The notes under the pieces were generated by a model. The model was not told where the DNA came from and made no database searches. It worked only from the letters and a program-made list of their open reading frames with translations. From Ramlibacter cellulosilyticus (GTDB taxonomy: Bacteria > Pseudomonadota > Gammaproteobacteria > Burkholderiales > Burkholderiaceae_C), in contig NZ_JACORT010000008.1 of the NCBI RefSeq assembly GCF_014297465.1, positions 1-64,000 on the forward strand: a stretch of 64,000 bases of DNA. The letters are read 5' to 3'. Positions 55,002 through 63,844 of the stretch are shown piece by piece; the first letter of the stretch is position 1, and each line of letters begins with the position of its first letter. A program made the translations under genes and the position numbers.

Positions 55002-56850
55002 CTTGGGTGAGCGGTTCGGTGGCGGGCAGCGTCGTGGCCGCCTTGAGCTGGATGGAGAAGAGGGCGCCGCCGAGGGGGCTGCGGCCGGCGCGCAGGGTGC
55101 CGCCGAAATCGCGCACGATGCCGGCGGAGATCGCGAGTCCCAGGCCCAGGCCTTCGCCCTGGTCCTTGGTGGTGAAGAAGGGTTCGAACAGGCGCGGCAT
55201 CACTTCCGGCGGCAGGCCCGGCCCGCTGTCGTGCACTTCCAGCATGACGGCTTCTCCGCACGCGGAAGCGACGATGCGCACGCGGCGCTCGCCGCCGGCC
55301 TTCAGCGCGTCGAGCGCGTTGGCGAGGAGGTTCACGAGCACCTGCTCCAGGCGGTTGCCTTCGCACCAGGCCCGCAGGCCGTCGGGCACGACGCGTTCGA
55401 GCTGCACCCGTTCGTTGCGCATGCGTTGCTGCAGCAGCGACAGGGCGTCGTCGACGACGGCGTCGACCGGCACGGCATCGAGGCGGGCGCCGGACTTGCG
55501 CGCGAACTTCTTCAGCTGCGCGGTGATCTTGCCCATGTGGTCGGTGACGTGGCAGATGGTGCGCAGGTTGGAGACCGCCTCGTCCTGCTGCCCGCGTTCG
55601 AGGAACACGATGGTGTTCGCCGACAGCGTGCGCAGCGCCGCGAGCGGCTGGTTCAGTTCGTGCGTGATGCCGGCGGACATCTGTCCCAGCACGGCCATCT
55701 TGCCGGTTTGCACCAGGTCTTCCAGCGTCGCCTGCAGCAGTTCCTCGGCGCGCCTGCGCTCCGCGATCTCGCTTTGCAGCGCCTCGGTGCGCTGCTGCAC
55801 CTTCTGTTCCAGCTCGTCGTGGGCGCGCTGCAGCGCTTCACGCGAGGCCAGGCTGTCCAGCATGCTGCGCCGGCGCTGCTGCACGTAGAGCGCCAGCAGC
55901 AGCAGGAAGGCGAGCGCGAAGGCGGTGACCGTGGCGCTGGTCTGCGCCACCGAGCGTGCCGGCCGCAGGTCCGACAGCACCACCAGCGTCCAGTCGGTGC
56001 CCGCGACGCTGCGCGTGTGGAAGAGGTACTCGGGAGCCAGCAGCCCGCCTGCCTCGGGCCCGCCCAGGCGCACCGCGCGGCCACCATCGGGCAGCATCCG
56101 CGTCTCGGTCAGTCCCACCGGCTGCAGCACGCCCGCCTCGGCGTACTGGCGGGTGGCCTGCAGCTTGCCCTTGGTCTCTTCCGACAGGTCTCCGAGGGTG
56201 CGGAACTTCCAGGCGGGCTCGGACGACAGGAACACGACGCCGTTGCCGTCGGACACGATGATCTTCTCGGCGGCATGCGACCAGGTTTCGTCGAGCTTGT
56301 CGAGGTTCACCTTCACCGCCGCCACGCCGACGACGGCATCGCCGTCGCGGATGGCCCAGGAGAAGTAGTAGCCCGGCTCGCGGCTGACGGTGCCGATGCC
56401 GTAGAAGCGGCCGGCCAGGCCCCGCACCGCGTCCTGGAAGTAGGGCCGGTACGAGAAGTTCATGTCGACGAAGCTCGCCGGCTGGTTCCAGTTGCTGGCG
56501 GCGAGCGTCAGGCCCGCGGTGTCCATCACGTACACCGCCGACGCCCCGGCGTGTTCACCCACCGTCTCCAGGTACCGGTTGACCTGTTCGCGCAGGGTGG
56601 TGCTGCGCGGCGTGCGCAGCAGCCGGATCACGTCCTGGTTCAGGGCCAGGACGGGAGGGAGGTATTCGTAGCGGCTCAGCTCGCTGCGCAGGCTGGCCGC
56701 ATAGAGGTCGAGGCGGTGCGCGCTGGCCGCGCGCACCGATCGGAGCGCCGCCCGCTCCCCGAGGTGGTAGGCAGCGGCCACTCCCGCCAGCACGGTGGCC
56801 AGCGCGAAGAGGCCGGCGGCCCAGCGGCGCAGGCGCGCCGTCAGGACCAT
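54994..56850 (-). CDS. dctB: C4-dicarboxylate-type sensor histidine kinase DctB
   Basis: 618 aa. TM1 at about 8-28 and TM2 near 290-310 enclose a periplasmic double-PDC (dCache-like) sensor, as in DctB (AGASAVYVMDTAGLTLAASNW, FSYRPYFQDAVRGLAGRFYGIG). A coiled coil (about 315-370) leads to the HisKA box MSAGITHELNQPLAALRTL and an HATPase (NLLANALDALKAG, VHDSGPGLP, FFTTKDQGEGLGLGLAI). It senses small carboxylates in well-studied members; its ligand here may be the cargo of the adjacent Bug receptor (15-nt gap). Confidence 0.9.
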
Positions 56851-56865
56851 GGCCCACGCGCCGCT

Positions 56866-57846
56866 TCAGTCGGCATACACCCCCGCGGCCTTGATGACCG
56901 GGCTCCACTTCCGGATCTCCGCGTCCACGTGCGCGCGCAGCGACTCGGGCTTCGCGCGCGCCGGGGGCACGGCCTCGGCACCGAGTTCGGCCATCTTGGC
57001 GCGGAAGCCCGGATCGGCCACCGCGGCCTGCAGCGCGGCGGACAGCTTGTCGACGACCGCCTTCGGCGTGCCCTTGGGCGCGTACATGGCGTGCCAGATC
57101 TTCACTTCGATGCCGGGCAGGCCCTGTTCGGCCGCGGTCGGGATGTCCTTGAAGGCCTCGATGCGCTTCGACTGCATCGCGGCATACGACTGGATCGCGC
57201 CGGACTTGACCTGCCCCGCGACGTTGGTCGTCTGGTCGCACATCAGGTTCACCTGGCCGCCCATCAGGTCGGTCAGGGCCGGCGCGGTGCCCTTGTACGG
57301 CACCGTCACCAGTTCCTGCTGGATCGCGCTCTGGAACAGCAGGCCACACAGGTGCGAAGCCGAGCCCACGCCGGCATTCGCCAGCGAGATCGACTTGGCG
57401 TTGGCCTTGATGTAGGGCAGCAGCTCCTTGAAGTTCTTCGCGGGCAGCGCCTTGGATCCCAGCAGCACCATGGGCACGTCGGCGATCTCGCCCACCATCT
57501 CCAGGTCCTTCAGCGGGTCGAAGCCGAGGTTGCGATACAGGGACGGCGCCGTGGCCATGCCGATGTGGTGGATCAGGATGGTGTAGCCGTCGTTGCGGGC
57601 CTGGACCACCTTGCGGGCGCCGATCGTGCCGCCGGCGCCGCCGGAGTTGTCGACGACGATGGTGGTGTTCAGCTGCTTGCCCATGATCTGCGCGATCTCG
57701 CGCGCGACCTTGTCGGTGGGACCGCCGGCCGCGAACGGCACGACGGCGGTGATGGGCTTGCCCGCGGGGAAATCCTGGGCGCCGGCGGCGGCGGCGAGGG
57801 TGGCCAGGGACAGCGCGAGGGCTGCCTTCTTGAACAACGACTTCAT
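56866..57846 (-). CDS. Bug-family (TctC) receptor linked to dctBD
   Basis: 326 aa from ATG 57846. Sec signal to about residue 23 (LATLAAAAGAQ), then FPAGKPITAVVPFAAGGPTDKVAREIA and the loop NSGGAGGTIGARKV. No permease is near. Its coding sequence runs directly into dctB (15 nt), so it may present ligand to DctB as well as to a transporter (inference). A terminator hairpin lies only 25 nt upstream of its start, so expression may need readthrough. Confidence 0.9.
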   Translation of the reverse strand: MKSLFKKAALALSLATLAAAAGAQDFPAGKPITAVVPFAAGGPTDKVAREIAQIMGKQLNTTIVVDNSGGAGGTIGARKVVQARNDGYTILIHHIGMATAPSLYRNLGFDPLKDLEMVGEIADVPMVLLGSKALPAKNFKELLPYIKANAKSISLANAGVGSASHLCGLLFQSAIQQELVTVPYKGTAPALTDLMGGQVNLMCDQTTNVAGQVKSGAIQSYAAMQSKRIEAFKDIPTAAEQGLPGIEVKIWHAMYAPKGTPKAVVDKLSAALQAAVADPGFRAKMAELGAEAVPPARAKPESLRAHVDAEIRKWSPVIKAAGVYAD

Positions 57847-57870
57847 GGTACTTCCGTCTGGATGGTAATG

Positions 57871-57901
57871 AAAAAAAGGAGGCCGGCCCCGACGGGCCGG
57901 C
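57871..57901 (-). terminator. Rho-independent terminator or attenuator before the Bug-dctBD genes
   Basis: On the minus strand GCCGGCCC and GGGCCGGC (plus 94-101 and 82-89 of 57800) form an 8-bp stem with loop GTCG, then CTCC and seven T residues (57877-57871). It lies 16 nt after the DUF6351-type gene and ends 25 nt before the Bug ATG. Confidence 0.8.
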
Positions 57902-57917
57902 TCCGCGGGACCCGGGC

Positions 57918-60167
57918 TCAGGGCCTGGTGATGTCGAACACGAGGTTGGCGGACGCCGGGCCGAAGGACAGCCAGGTGCCGGCCAGCGGCTGCTGGCCCA
58001 CGCCCGGCTTGCTCCAGTCGCACACGCCGGCCGGGAAGGCGGCCTGCAGGCGCGTCCACTCGGCGGGCGTGAAGGCCACCGTGTAGTCGGCCGCGTCCAC
58101 GGGCTTCAGCTGGCACTTCACGACGTCATCGGCCAGCGGGCCGCCCGCCACCATGCGCGGCGTGCGCCCGGAGGGGAAGCTCGTGTTGCAGGTGGAGGCG
58201 CCGAAGGCCGTCTGCACTTCCTCGGTCTTCGTCGTGCCGACCCAGCAGGCGTCCTTCAGGTCGGCCGGCCGGGCGGCCGCGACCTTCTCGGCGCGCGTGC
58301 GGCCCGCGGTGGTGTCGGTGAGCACGCCCATCAGCCACGCGTCCATTGCCGCCAGCGGCTCGGGCGCCGCGATGATGCCGCCCTGCGACAGGATCACGTG
58401 GTTGTCGACGTTGCCGTTGGCCTTGAGCAGGCGCTCGCGCAGCGAGAACGAGTGCACGCGCATGTGCAGGTTGGTGCTGCCGTCGACGTAGTTGCGCCGC
58501 TCGATCACGGGAGTGGCCGCCAGGCCGCCGCCGCCGTTCAGGATGCGGCCCGACTTGTAGCCGCGCTCGATGGCGGGCAGGTCACCCTCCGTGCGCGCGG
58601 CCTGCGGCTGGAAGTCGCGGTCGAGGCCGCCGACCTGCTCGTTGAGCGTGAGGAACTGGTCCACGGTGATGGCGCCGTCGTTCAGGGCCTTCAGCCCGTA
58701 CTGCACGCCCGTGTTGTCCAGCGGTCGCAGCGCATGGCCTTCGGCATTCACGCCCCACACGTTCTTCGCCGCGTCGAACGGCGTCGCGCGCACGCCCGAA
58801 CGGTTGTTCACGGGGTCGTAGCGGTCCGCCACCGGCAGCGCCGCCGGATAGTTCGCCGCCAGCAGCGGGTCCATCCGGTTCGCTTCGGTGCTGTGTCCGG
58901 CCACGTTGCCGATGGTGCGGAAGCCGGTCACCGCCAGCCGCTGCGCCGTGGTCCACGCGGCGGCATTGGCGTTGAAGAAGTTGTTCAGCAGGCGCGCGTC
59001 GAACAGCTTCATCAGCAGGCCGGTGGTCGTGTCGGGCAGCGTCTGCGTGGTGATCACGCCGTCGAACAGGCCGGGGTAGTTGTCCGCGACCTGCAGCGGC
59101 TGCGCGCCGTCGCCGGTGGTGTTGGCGAAGCCCACGGTGTAGGTGGGCTGTCCGTACGACTTGGCGAACTGCTCCTTCACCGCCATCACCGATTCGGCGG
59201 CCAGGACGTCGTTGCAGTTGAACGCGGCGTTGTTGAGGGTGGACGACACCGCCGCATACCCCTGCGCCATGTAGTCGGGGTTGATCAGGGTGATGAAGTC
59301 GTTACCCTGCTGGTTGCCGCTGGCGCCGCAGCCGCCCATGGTGGTGTAGACCAGCTTGCCGTTCCAGCCGGCGGGCCGCGAAGCCGGGCTGGGGACCGGC
59401 TCGTTCAGCGCGTCGTGCAGGATGGCCGACTGGTACACCGTGCGGTTCACCGTGCCGCTTTCCAGCCGCACCAGGAAGGGCACCTGCTTGCCGTTGACCG
59501 TCACGTAGGCCATGTTGGCCGGGTACGCGGTGGCTGTCGCGGGATTGAAGCCGGTGTTGCCGCCGCTCGTGTTGCGGTAGAAGTAGGACACCAGCGTGCG
59601 GCCGGAGCACTTGCCGTCTTCCAGCGACACGATGGTGCCGCCGCCCAGGCGCGTGAAGCTGCCGAAGCCGCACACGAAGGGCTCCATGTGCGGGCCGGAG
59701 AACACGGGACCCGTGCGCGGGTAGCCGGTCAGCGCCAGCTTCGTGCTGTAGGCGCCGTAGGTGGCGACGACCTCGTTGGCGCCCTCGCGCAGGCCTTCGA
59801 CGTTGCCGAGGAAGAAGCCCGTGGCTGCATCGGCGCGGAACAGGTGGCTGACGTCGGCGCCGTTGGCGGTGACGCGCAGGCGCGCGTCGGCGTCGAACTT
59901 CAGCAACTCCAGTTGCACCAGTGCGGTCGTGCCCATGACGCGGTCGGCGGGCGACGACAGGAGGGACAACTTCACCGTGGGTTCCGCATTCGGCGTGGGC
60001 GTCTCCGGCTGCGGCGCGGGCAGGCCGGGGAATTCCGGTGCCGCGGGCGGCGGAGCGGTCACGACGTCGGTGCCACCACCGCCGCCGCCGCCGCAGGCGG
60101 CGAGCGTGAGGGACAGCAGGACCGCGAGGCCGCTGCCGGCGCGGAGCTTGTTCTTGTGCTGGTTCAT
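57918..60167 (-). CDS. DUF6351-type lipoprotein, second copy, hydrolase motif altered
   Basis: 749 aa from ATG 60167 with AGGAGA upstream. Lipobox TLAAC (Cys25), then a Gly run and a Pro-rich linker (30-62). A beta-rich domain (65-150) resembles a Big/carbohydrate-binding-like fold. The main domain (150-749) is related along its length to the protein encoded at 60188. Where that protein has the nucleophile-like GTGGSGGA, this one reads FANTTGDGA (residues 347-355), so the Ser is gone. DNYPGLFDG and GNVDNHVIL are kept. It probably sits in the outer membrane or periplasm as a lipid-anchored protein. Function unknown; a binding or modified hydrolase role is possible. Confidence 0.75.
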   Translation of the reverse strand: MNQHKNKLRAGSGLAVLLSLTLAACGGGGGGGTDVVTAPPPAAPEFPGLPAPQPETPTPNAEPTVKLSLLSSPADRVMGTTALVQLELLKFDADARLRVTANGADVSHLFRADAATGFFLGNVEGLREGANEVVATYGAYSTKLALTGYPRTGPVFSGPHMEPFVCGFGSFTRLGGGTIVSLEDGKCSGRTLVSYFYRNTSGGNTGFNPATATAYPANMAYVTVNGKQVPFLVRLESGTVNRTVYQSAILHDALNEPVPSPASRPAGWNGKLVYTTMGGCGASGNQQGNDFITLINPDYMAQGYAAVSSTLNNAAFNCNDVLAAESVMAVKEQFAKSYGQPTYTVGFANTTGDGAQPLQVADNYPGLFDGVITTQTLPDTTTGLLMKLFDARLLNNFFNANAAAWTTAQRLAVTGFRTIGNVAGHSTEANRMDPLLAANYPAALPVADRYDPVNNRSGVRATPFDAAKNVWGVNAEGHALRPLDNTGVQYGLKALNDGAITVDQFLTLNEQVGGLDRDFQPQAARTEGDLPAIERGYKSGRILNGGGGLAATPVIERRNYVDGSTNLHMRVHSFSLRERLLKANGNVDNHVILSQGGIIAAPEPLAAMDAWLMGVLTDTTAGRTRAEKVAAARPADLKDACWVGTTKTEEVQTAFGASTCNTSFPSGRTPRMVAGGPLADDVVKCQLKPVDAADYTVAFTPAEWTRLQAAFPAGVCDWSKPGVGQQPLAGTWLSFGPASANLVFDITRP

Positions 60168-60187
60168 GTCTTCTTGTCTCCTGGCGC

Positions 60188-62431
60188 TCACTGCTTGGTG
60201 ATGTCGAACAGCAGGTTGGTCGGCGAGGGGCCGAAGGACTGCCACGGCTTGCTGGGTTGCTGGCTCACGCCGGGCTTGCTCCAGTCGCACACCCCGTCGG
60301 GGAAGGTCAGCTGCAGCGAGATCCACTGGGCCGGCGTGAAGGCGATGCCGGGGTAGTCGGCGGCGTTCAGCGGCTTGAGCTGGCACTTGGCGATGTCGTC
60401 GGAGAGCGGGCCGCCGGCGGCCATGCGCGGCGTGGTGCCGGCGGGGTACTGCGCGCTGCAGGCGGGGCCCGCGTTGGCGACCTGCGTCTCGGCCACGAAG
60501 GTGTTGTTGATCAGGCAGCCGTCCACCAGGGTCTTCGGACGGTTCGCCACCACCTTCTGCGCCAGCGTGCGGCCGCTCGTGTCGGTCTTCACCGCGGTCA
60601 GCCAGGCGTCCATGGCCGCCGTGGTGTCCACGCCGGCACCGCCGCCGTCGGAGGTGAGGATCACGTGGTTGTCGACGTGGCCGTTGGCCTTGCGCAGGCG
60701 CTCGCGCACCGAGAACGAGTGGATCTTGGTGTGGATGTCGCCGCCGGTGGCGTCGTCGTTGTAGTCACGCCGGTCGATGATCGGCATGGAGGCCAGGCCG
60801 CCGCCGCCCCACACGATGCGGCCGGACTGGTAGGCGCGCGCCAGCACCGCGGGGTCGGCGGCCGTGCGCGTGGACTGCGGCTGCAGGTCGAGGTCGAGCC
60901 CGCCGATCTTCTGGTTCAGGTCGACGAACTGCGCCGGCGTGATCACCTTGTCCAGCAGCGCCTTCAGGCCGTACTGGATGCCCACGTTGTCGATGGGACG
61001 CAGCGCATGGCCTTCCGACGTTGTGCCGTAGACGTTCTTCGTGGCGTCGTACACCGAGGCCCGCGCGCCGCCGCGGTTGGTGGCGGGGTGGTAGCGGAAG
61101 GTGGGACCCACGCCCGCGACCACGCCGGCCGGGAAGGACACGGTGGGGTCGATGCGACCGGCCTGGCCGCTCATGTTGGAGATGTTGGCGATCTGCAGGT
61201 AGCCCGAGATGGCCTGCTTCTGCGCCACGGTGTAGCCGCCGTTGCCGGCGAAGTAGTTGTTCAGCAGGCGCGAGTCGAACTGCTTGAACAGCGTCGACGA
61301 GTTCACGTCGGCGAACACCTGGCTGATGATGATGCCGTCGAACAGGCCGGGGTAGTTGTCGCCGGTCTGGTTGGACTGGTAGGCGCCACCGGATCCGCCG
61401 GTGCCGATGGTGAACAGCGGCGCGCCGTAGTTCTCGACGAAGCGCTCCTTGACCATCATGATGGTCTCGGACGACAGCAGGTCGTTGCAGTTGTTGCCCA
61501 TCACGTTGAGCGTGGAGCTCGCCACCGCAAAGCCCCGGCTCAGGTAGCCGTCGCTCATCACGCCGCCGGTCGAGGCGCCCTGCTGCATCCAGCCGCCCTG
61601 GCAGCCGCCGCCCAGCGTGTAGAACAGCTTGCCGTTCCAGCCGGCGGACTTCTTCGTCGGCGTCGGCGCCGGCTCGTTCAGCACGTCGTGCAGGATCGCG
61701 GTCTGGTAGATCGCGCGGTTGATCGTGCCCGTCTCGAGGCGCACGACGTAGGGCACGGCCTTGCCGTCCACGGTGATCGTTCGCAGGTCGGCAGGATAGG
61801 CAGACAGCGCCGACGGGTTGGGCAGGTGCACGTAGGCGTTGGCCGTCGTGCGGTAGAAGTAGTCGACGCGCGTCTCGACGCCGCAGTTCGGGTCGCCCGG
61901 GATGGGAGCGAGGGCGGGCGCGCCGTTGCCGACGTTGAAGTTGGTGGTGCAGAGGAAGGGCAGCTGGTGCGGCCCGGAGATCACGGGGCCGGTGATCGCG
62001 TAGCCGGTGAGCGCGAGCTTCACGCTCTCGCCGCCGTAGGTGGCCGTGATCTCGTTGGCGCCCGGCTGCAGGTTGCCGACCTTGCCGACCAGCTTGCCGT
62101 CGGCGTCGGCGGTGAAGGCCGACGTCACGTCGGTGCCGTTCGCCAGCACGGTGACGGAGGCATCCGGCGTGCTGCGCACGATCTCCACCTGCACCAGCGC
62201 GTCGGGGCCGGTGACCTTGTCGGCCTGCGAGGACAGCACGGCCAGCTTGAGGGCGGCGCCGCCGGGTTGCTGCGGCGTCTCGGCGGGCGGTGCTTCGGGC
62301 GGCGTGACGGCCGCGTCGCCGCCGCCACCGCCGCCTCCGCCTCCGCATGCTGCGACCAGCAGTGCGGCACCGGCGGCCACGCTGGCCTGCGCGAAACGCG
62401 CGCGCCATGCGCGAGTAGGTCTTGCTTTCAT
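60188..62431 (-). CDS. DUF6351-type lipoprotein with alpha/beta-hydrolase-like motif
   Basis: 747 aa from ATG 62431 (GGAGAC upstream); a longer in-frame start adds 15 residues and is rejected. Lipobox VAAC (Cys29), a Gly run and a Pro/Glu linker (30-58). A beta-sandwich-like domain lies at about 60-145 and the main domain at 150-747. The stretch ASSTLNVMGNNCNDLLSSET, then TIGTGGSGGAYQSNQ with Ser347 in a G-x-S-x-G-like turn, and DNYPGLFDG resemble tannase/esterase-type hydrolases. The family name is from memory. Extracytoplasmic hydrolysis of an ester or polymer is inferred. A sigma-54 promoter lies 49 nt upstream. Confidence 0.78.
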   Translation of the reverse strand: MKARPTRAWRARFAQASVAAGAALLVAACGGGGGGGGGDAAVTPPEAPPAETPQQPGGAALKLAVLSSQADKVTGPDALVQVEIVRSTPDASVTVLANGTDVTSAFTADADGKLVGKVGNLQPGANEITATYGGESVKLALTGYAITGPVISGPHQLPFLCTTNFNVGNGAPALAPIPGDPNCGVETRVDYFYRTTANAYVHLPNPSALSAYPADLRTITVDGKAVPYVVRLETGTINRAIYQTAILHDVLNEPAPTPTKKSAGWNGKLFYTLGGGCQGGWMQQGASTGGVMSDGYLSRGFAVASSTLNVMGNNCNDLLSSETIMMVKERFVENYGAPLFTIGTGGSGGAYQSNQTGDNYPGLFDGIIISQVFADVNSSTLFKQFDSRLLNNYFAGNGGYTVAQKQAISGYLQIANISNMSGQAGRIDPTVSFPAGVVAGVGPTFRYHPATNRGGARASVYDATKNVYGTTSEGHALRPIDNVGIQYGLKALLDKVITPAQFVDLNQKIGGLDLDLQPQSTRTAADPAVLARAYQSGRIVWGGGGLASMPIIDRRDYNDDATGGDIHTKIHSFSVRERLRKANGHVDNHVILTSDGGGAGVDTTAAMDAWLTAVKTDTSGRTLAQKVVANRPKTLVDGCLINNTFVAETQVANAGPACSAQYPAGTTPRMAAGGPLSDDIAKCQLKPLNAADYPGIAFTPAQWISLQLTFPDGVCDWSKPGVSQQPSKPWQSFGPSPTNLLFDITKQ

Positions 62432-62479
62432 CGTGCTTGTCTCCTTGTTCGTGTGCGGGTGAAGGGCGCGGCCCAAATA

Positions 62480-62494
62480 GCAACGCCCGTGCCA
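62480..62494 (-). promoter_or_regulatory. Sigma-54 (-24/-12) promoter of the DUF6351 operon
   Basis: The minus strand reads TGGCACGGGCGTTGC followed by T, an exact match to TGGCACG-N4-TTGCW. The predicted start lies about 38 nt before the ATG at 62431. The -24 half is also one arm of a perfect 11-bp inverted repeat (CGCCCGTGCCA at 62484-62494, TGGCACGGGCG at 62496-62506). DctD, a sigma-54 activator, is encoded in the same gene string. Confidence 0.75.
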
Positions 62495-62661
62495 TTGGCA
62501 CGGGCGAGCGCAAGTGCTTGATGTGTAAGGAGCGGGAAACGGGGCGTGCGGGTTAACCCGGGCGCTGCGGGATGGGAATCCGCACGCCGCGTAAGGCGTC
62601 GCGGACGGAAACCTGCACGCGGTGGCAGATCGGGTCAGGAGCGGTGGAACGCGTGCGCCAT

Positions 62662-62688
62662 GGAAAAAGGGCCGCTGCGCGGCCCTTC
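62662..62688 (-). terminator. Rho-independent terminator of dctP
   Basis: On the minus strand the 9-bp arms AAGGGCCGC and GCGGCCCTT (plus 62667-62687, loop TGC) are followed by a run of T residues opposite the AAAAA at 62664-62668. It lies 41 nt after the dctP stop and isolates dctP from the DUF6351 operon. The rest of the 297-bp gap 62432-62728 shows no coding sequence. Confidence 0.8.
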
Positions 62689-62728
62689 CCGTGGAAGCCC
62701 GGTCCCCGCTCCGCGGGGGATGACGGAT

Positions 62729-63697
62729 CTAGAGCTTCCGATACGCGTCCACCAGCTGCTGCCCTTCCGGCCCGGCCTTCTCCAGCCACTCCTTCAGCAT
62801 CTGGTCGCCGACTTTCTTCATGTCGGCCTTCAGCTGCGCGGACGGCTGCAGGATCTGCATGCCGTTGGCCTTCAGCTTCTCCAGCACTTCGCCGTTGGCC
62901 TTCCTGCTGTTCGCCCAGCCACGCGTCTCGGCCTCCGCGGCGGCCTTGAGCAGTGCGTCCTGCGTCGGCTTGTCCAGGGCCTGGAAGGCGGCGCGGTTCA
63001 CGATCACCGCGTTCTTCGGCAGCCAGGCCTGCGTGTCGTACCAGTTCTTGATGTGCTCGTAGGTCTTGGTGTCGTAGCCGGTCGCGCCGGAAGACATGTA
63101 CGAGTCGATCACGCCCGTGGCCATGGCCTGCGACAGTTCCGCGGCCTGCACCGTCACCGGCTGCGCGCCCACGAGTTCGGCGATGCGCGCCGTCGCGGGG
63201 CTGTAGGCGCGCCACTTGAGGCCCTTCATGTCGGCGGCCGAGTTCAGCTGGCGCTTCGTGTAGATGCCTTGCGGCGGCCAGGCCACCGCGTACAGCACCA
63301 TCATGCCCTGCTCGTTGAGCTTCTTCTCCAGCATCGGCTTCTGCGCGCGCCACAGCTTCGCGGCCGTGTCGTAGCTGTCCGCGAGGAAGGGGATGCCGTC
63401 GGCGCCGAAGAGCGGCCACTCGTTCTGGAAGTTCACCAGCAGGATCTCGCCGATCTGCGCCTGGCCGCCCTGCACGGCGCGCTTGATCTCCGGCGCCTTG
63501 AACAGCGACGCGTTCGCGTGGACCTGGATCTTCAGCTTGCCGTTGGTGGCCTTCTCGACGTCCTTCGCGAACAACTCGAGGTTCTCCGTGTGGAAGTTGC
63601 CGGCAGGGTAGGCGGCAGGCAGGTCCCACTTGGTCTGCGCGGAAGCGGAGCCGGCCAGCGCCAGCGCGGCCGCGGCCAGGGCGAACTTGAATTTCAT
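62729..63697 (-). CDS. dctP: TRAP transporter periplasmic receptor DctP
   Basis: 322 aa with a Sec signal ending ASAQT (about residue 21). The TRAP receptor pattern is WDLPAAYPAGNFHTENLELFAKDVEKATNGKLKIQV, the conserved Arg near VGAQPVTVQAAELSQAMATGVIDSYMSS and a long helical end (EWLEKAGPEGQQLVDAYRKL). No permease is adjacent; the only dctQM in the window is at 11743-14155. A sigma-54-like promoter and its own terminator make it a single-gene unit. Confidence 0.9.
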   Translation of the reverse strand: MKFKFALAAAALALAGSASAQTKWDLPAAYPAGNFHTENLELFAKDVEKATNGKLKIQVHANASLFKAPEIKRAVQGGQAQIGEILLVNFQNEWPLFGADGIPFLADSYDTAAKLWRAQKPMLEKKLNEQGMMVLYAVAWPPQGIYTKRQLNSAADMKGLKWRAYSPATARIAELVGAQPVTVQAAELSQAMATGVIDSYMSSGATGYDTKTYEHIKNWYDTQAWLPKNAVIVNRAAFQALDKPTQDALLKAAAEAETRGWANSRKANGEVLEKLKANGMQILQPSAQLKADMKKVGDQMLKEWLEKAGPEGQQLVDAYRKL

Positions 63698-63745
63698 GGA
63701 AAAAACTCCGGAAGGATGAGTTTGCTTGGCGAGGCGAGCGTACCT

Positions 63746-63760
63746 GCAATTCCCGGACCA
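63746..63760 (-). promoter_or_regulatory. Sigma-54-like promoter of dctP
   Basis: The minus strand reads TGGTCCGGGAATTGC then A. It keeps GG at -24, an intact TTGCA at -12 and the exact spacing, with two mismatches in the -24 box compared with TGGCACG. The leader to the ATG at 63697 would be about 38 nt, as for the DUF6351 promoter. Confidence 0.5.
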
Positions 63761-63844
63761 GCCGATGCGGTCTTACCCGGGGCGCACGCGGGCAAGCTGC
63801 CTTGTCCGACGCACCGCGGGCGCGCGCCTTGCTACAGTGGACCG

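Noticed and set aside
60188..62431. 3-hydroxybutyrate oligomer hydrolase identity for the lipoprotein pair
   Set aside because: Length is similar, but I could not match conserved segments of that family, so only a general hydrolase-like description is given.
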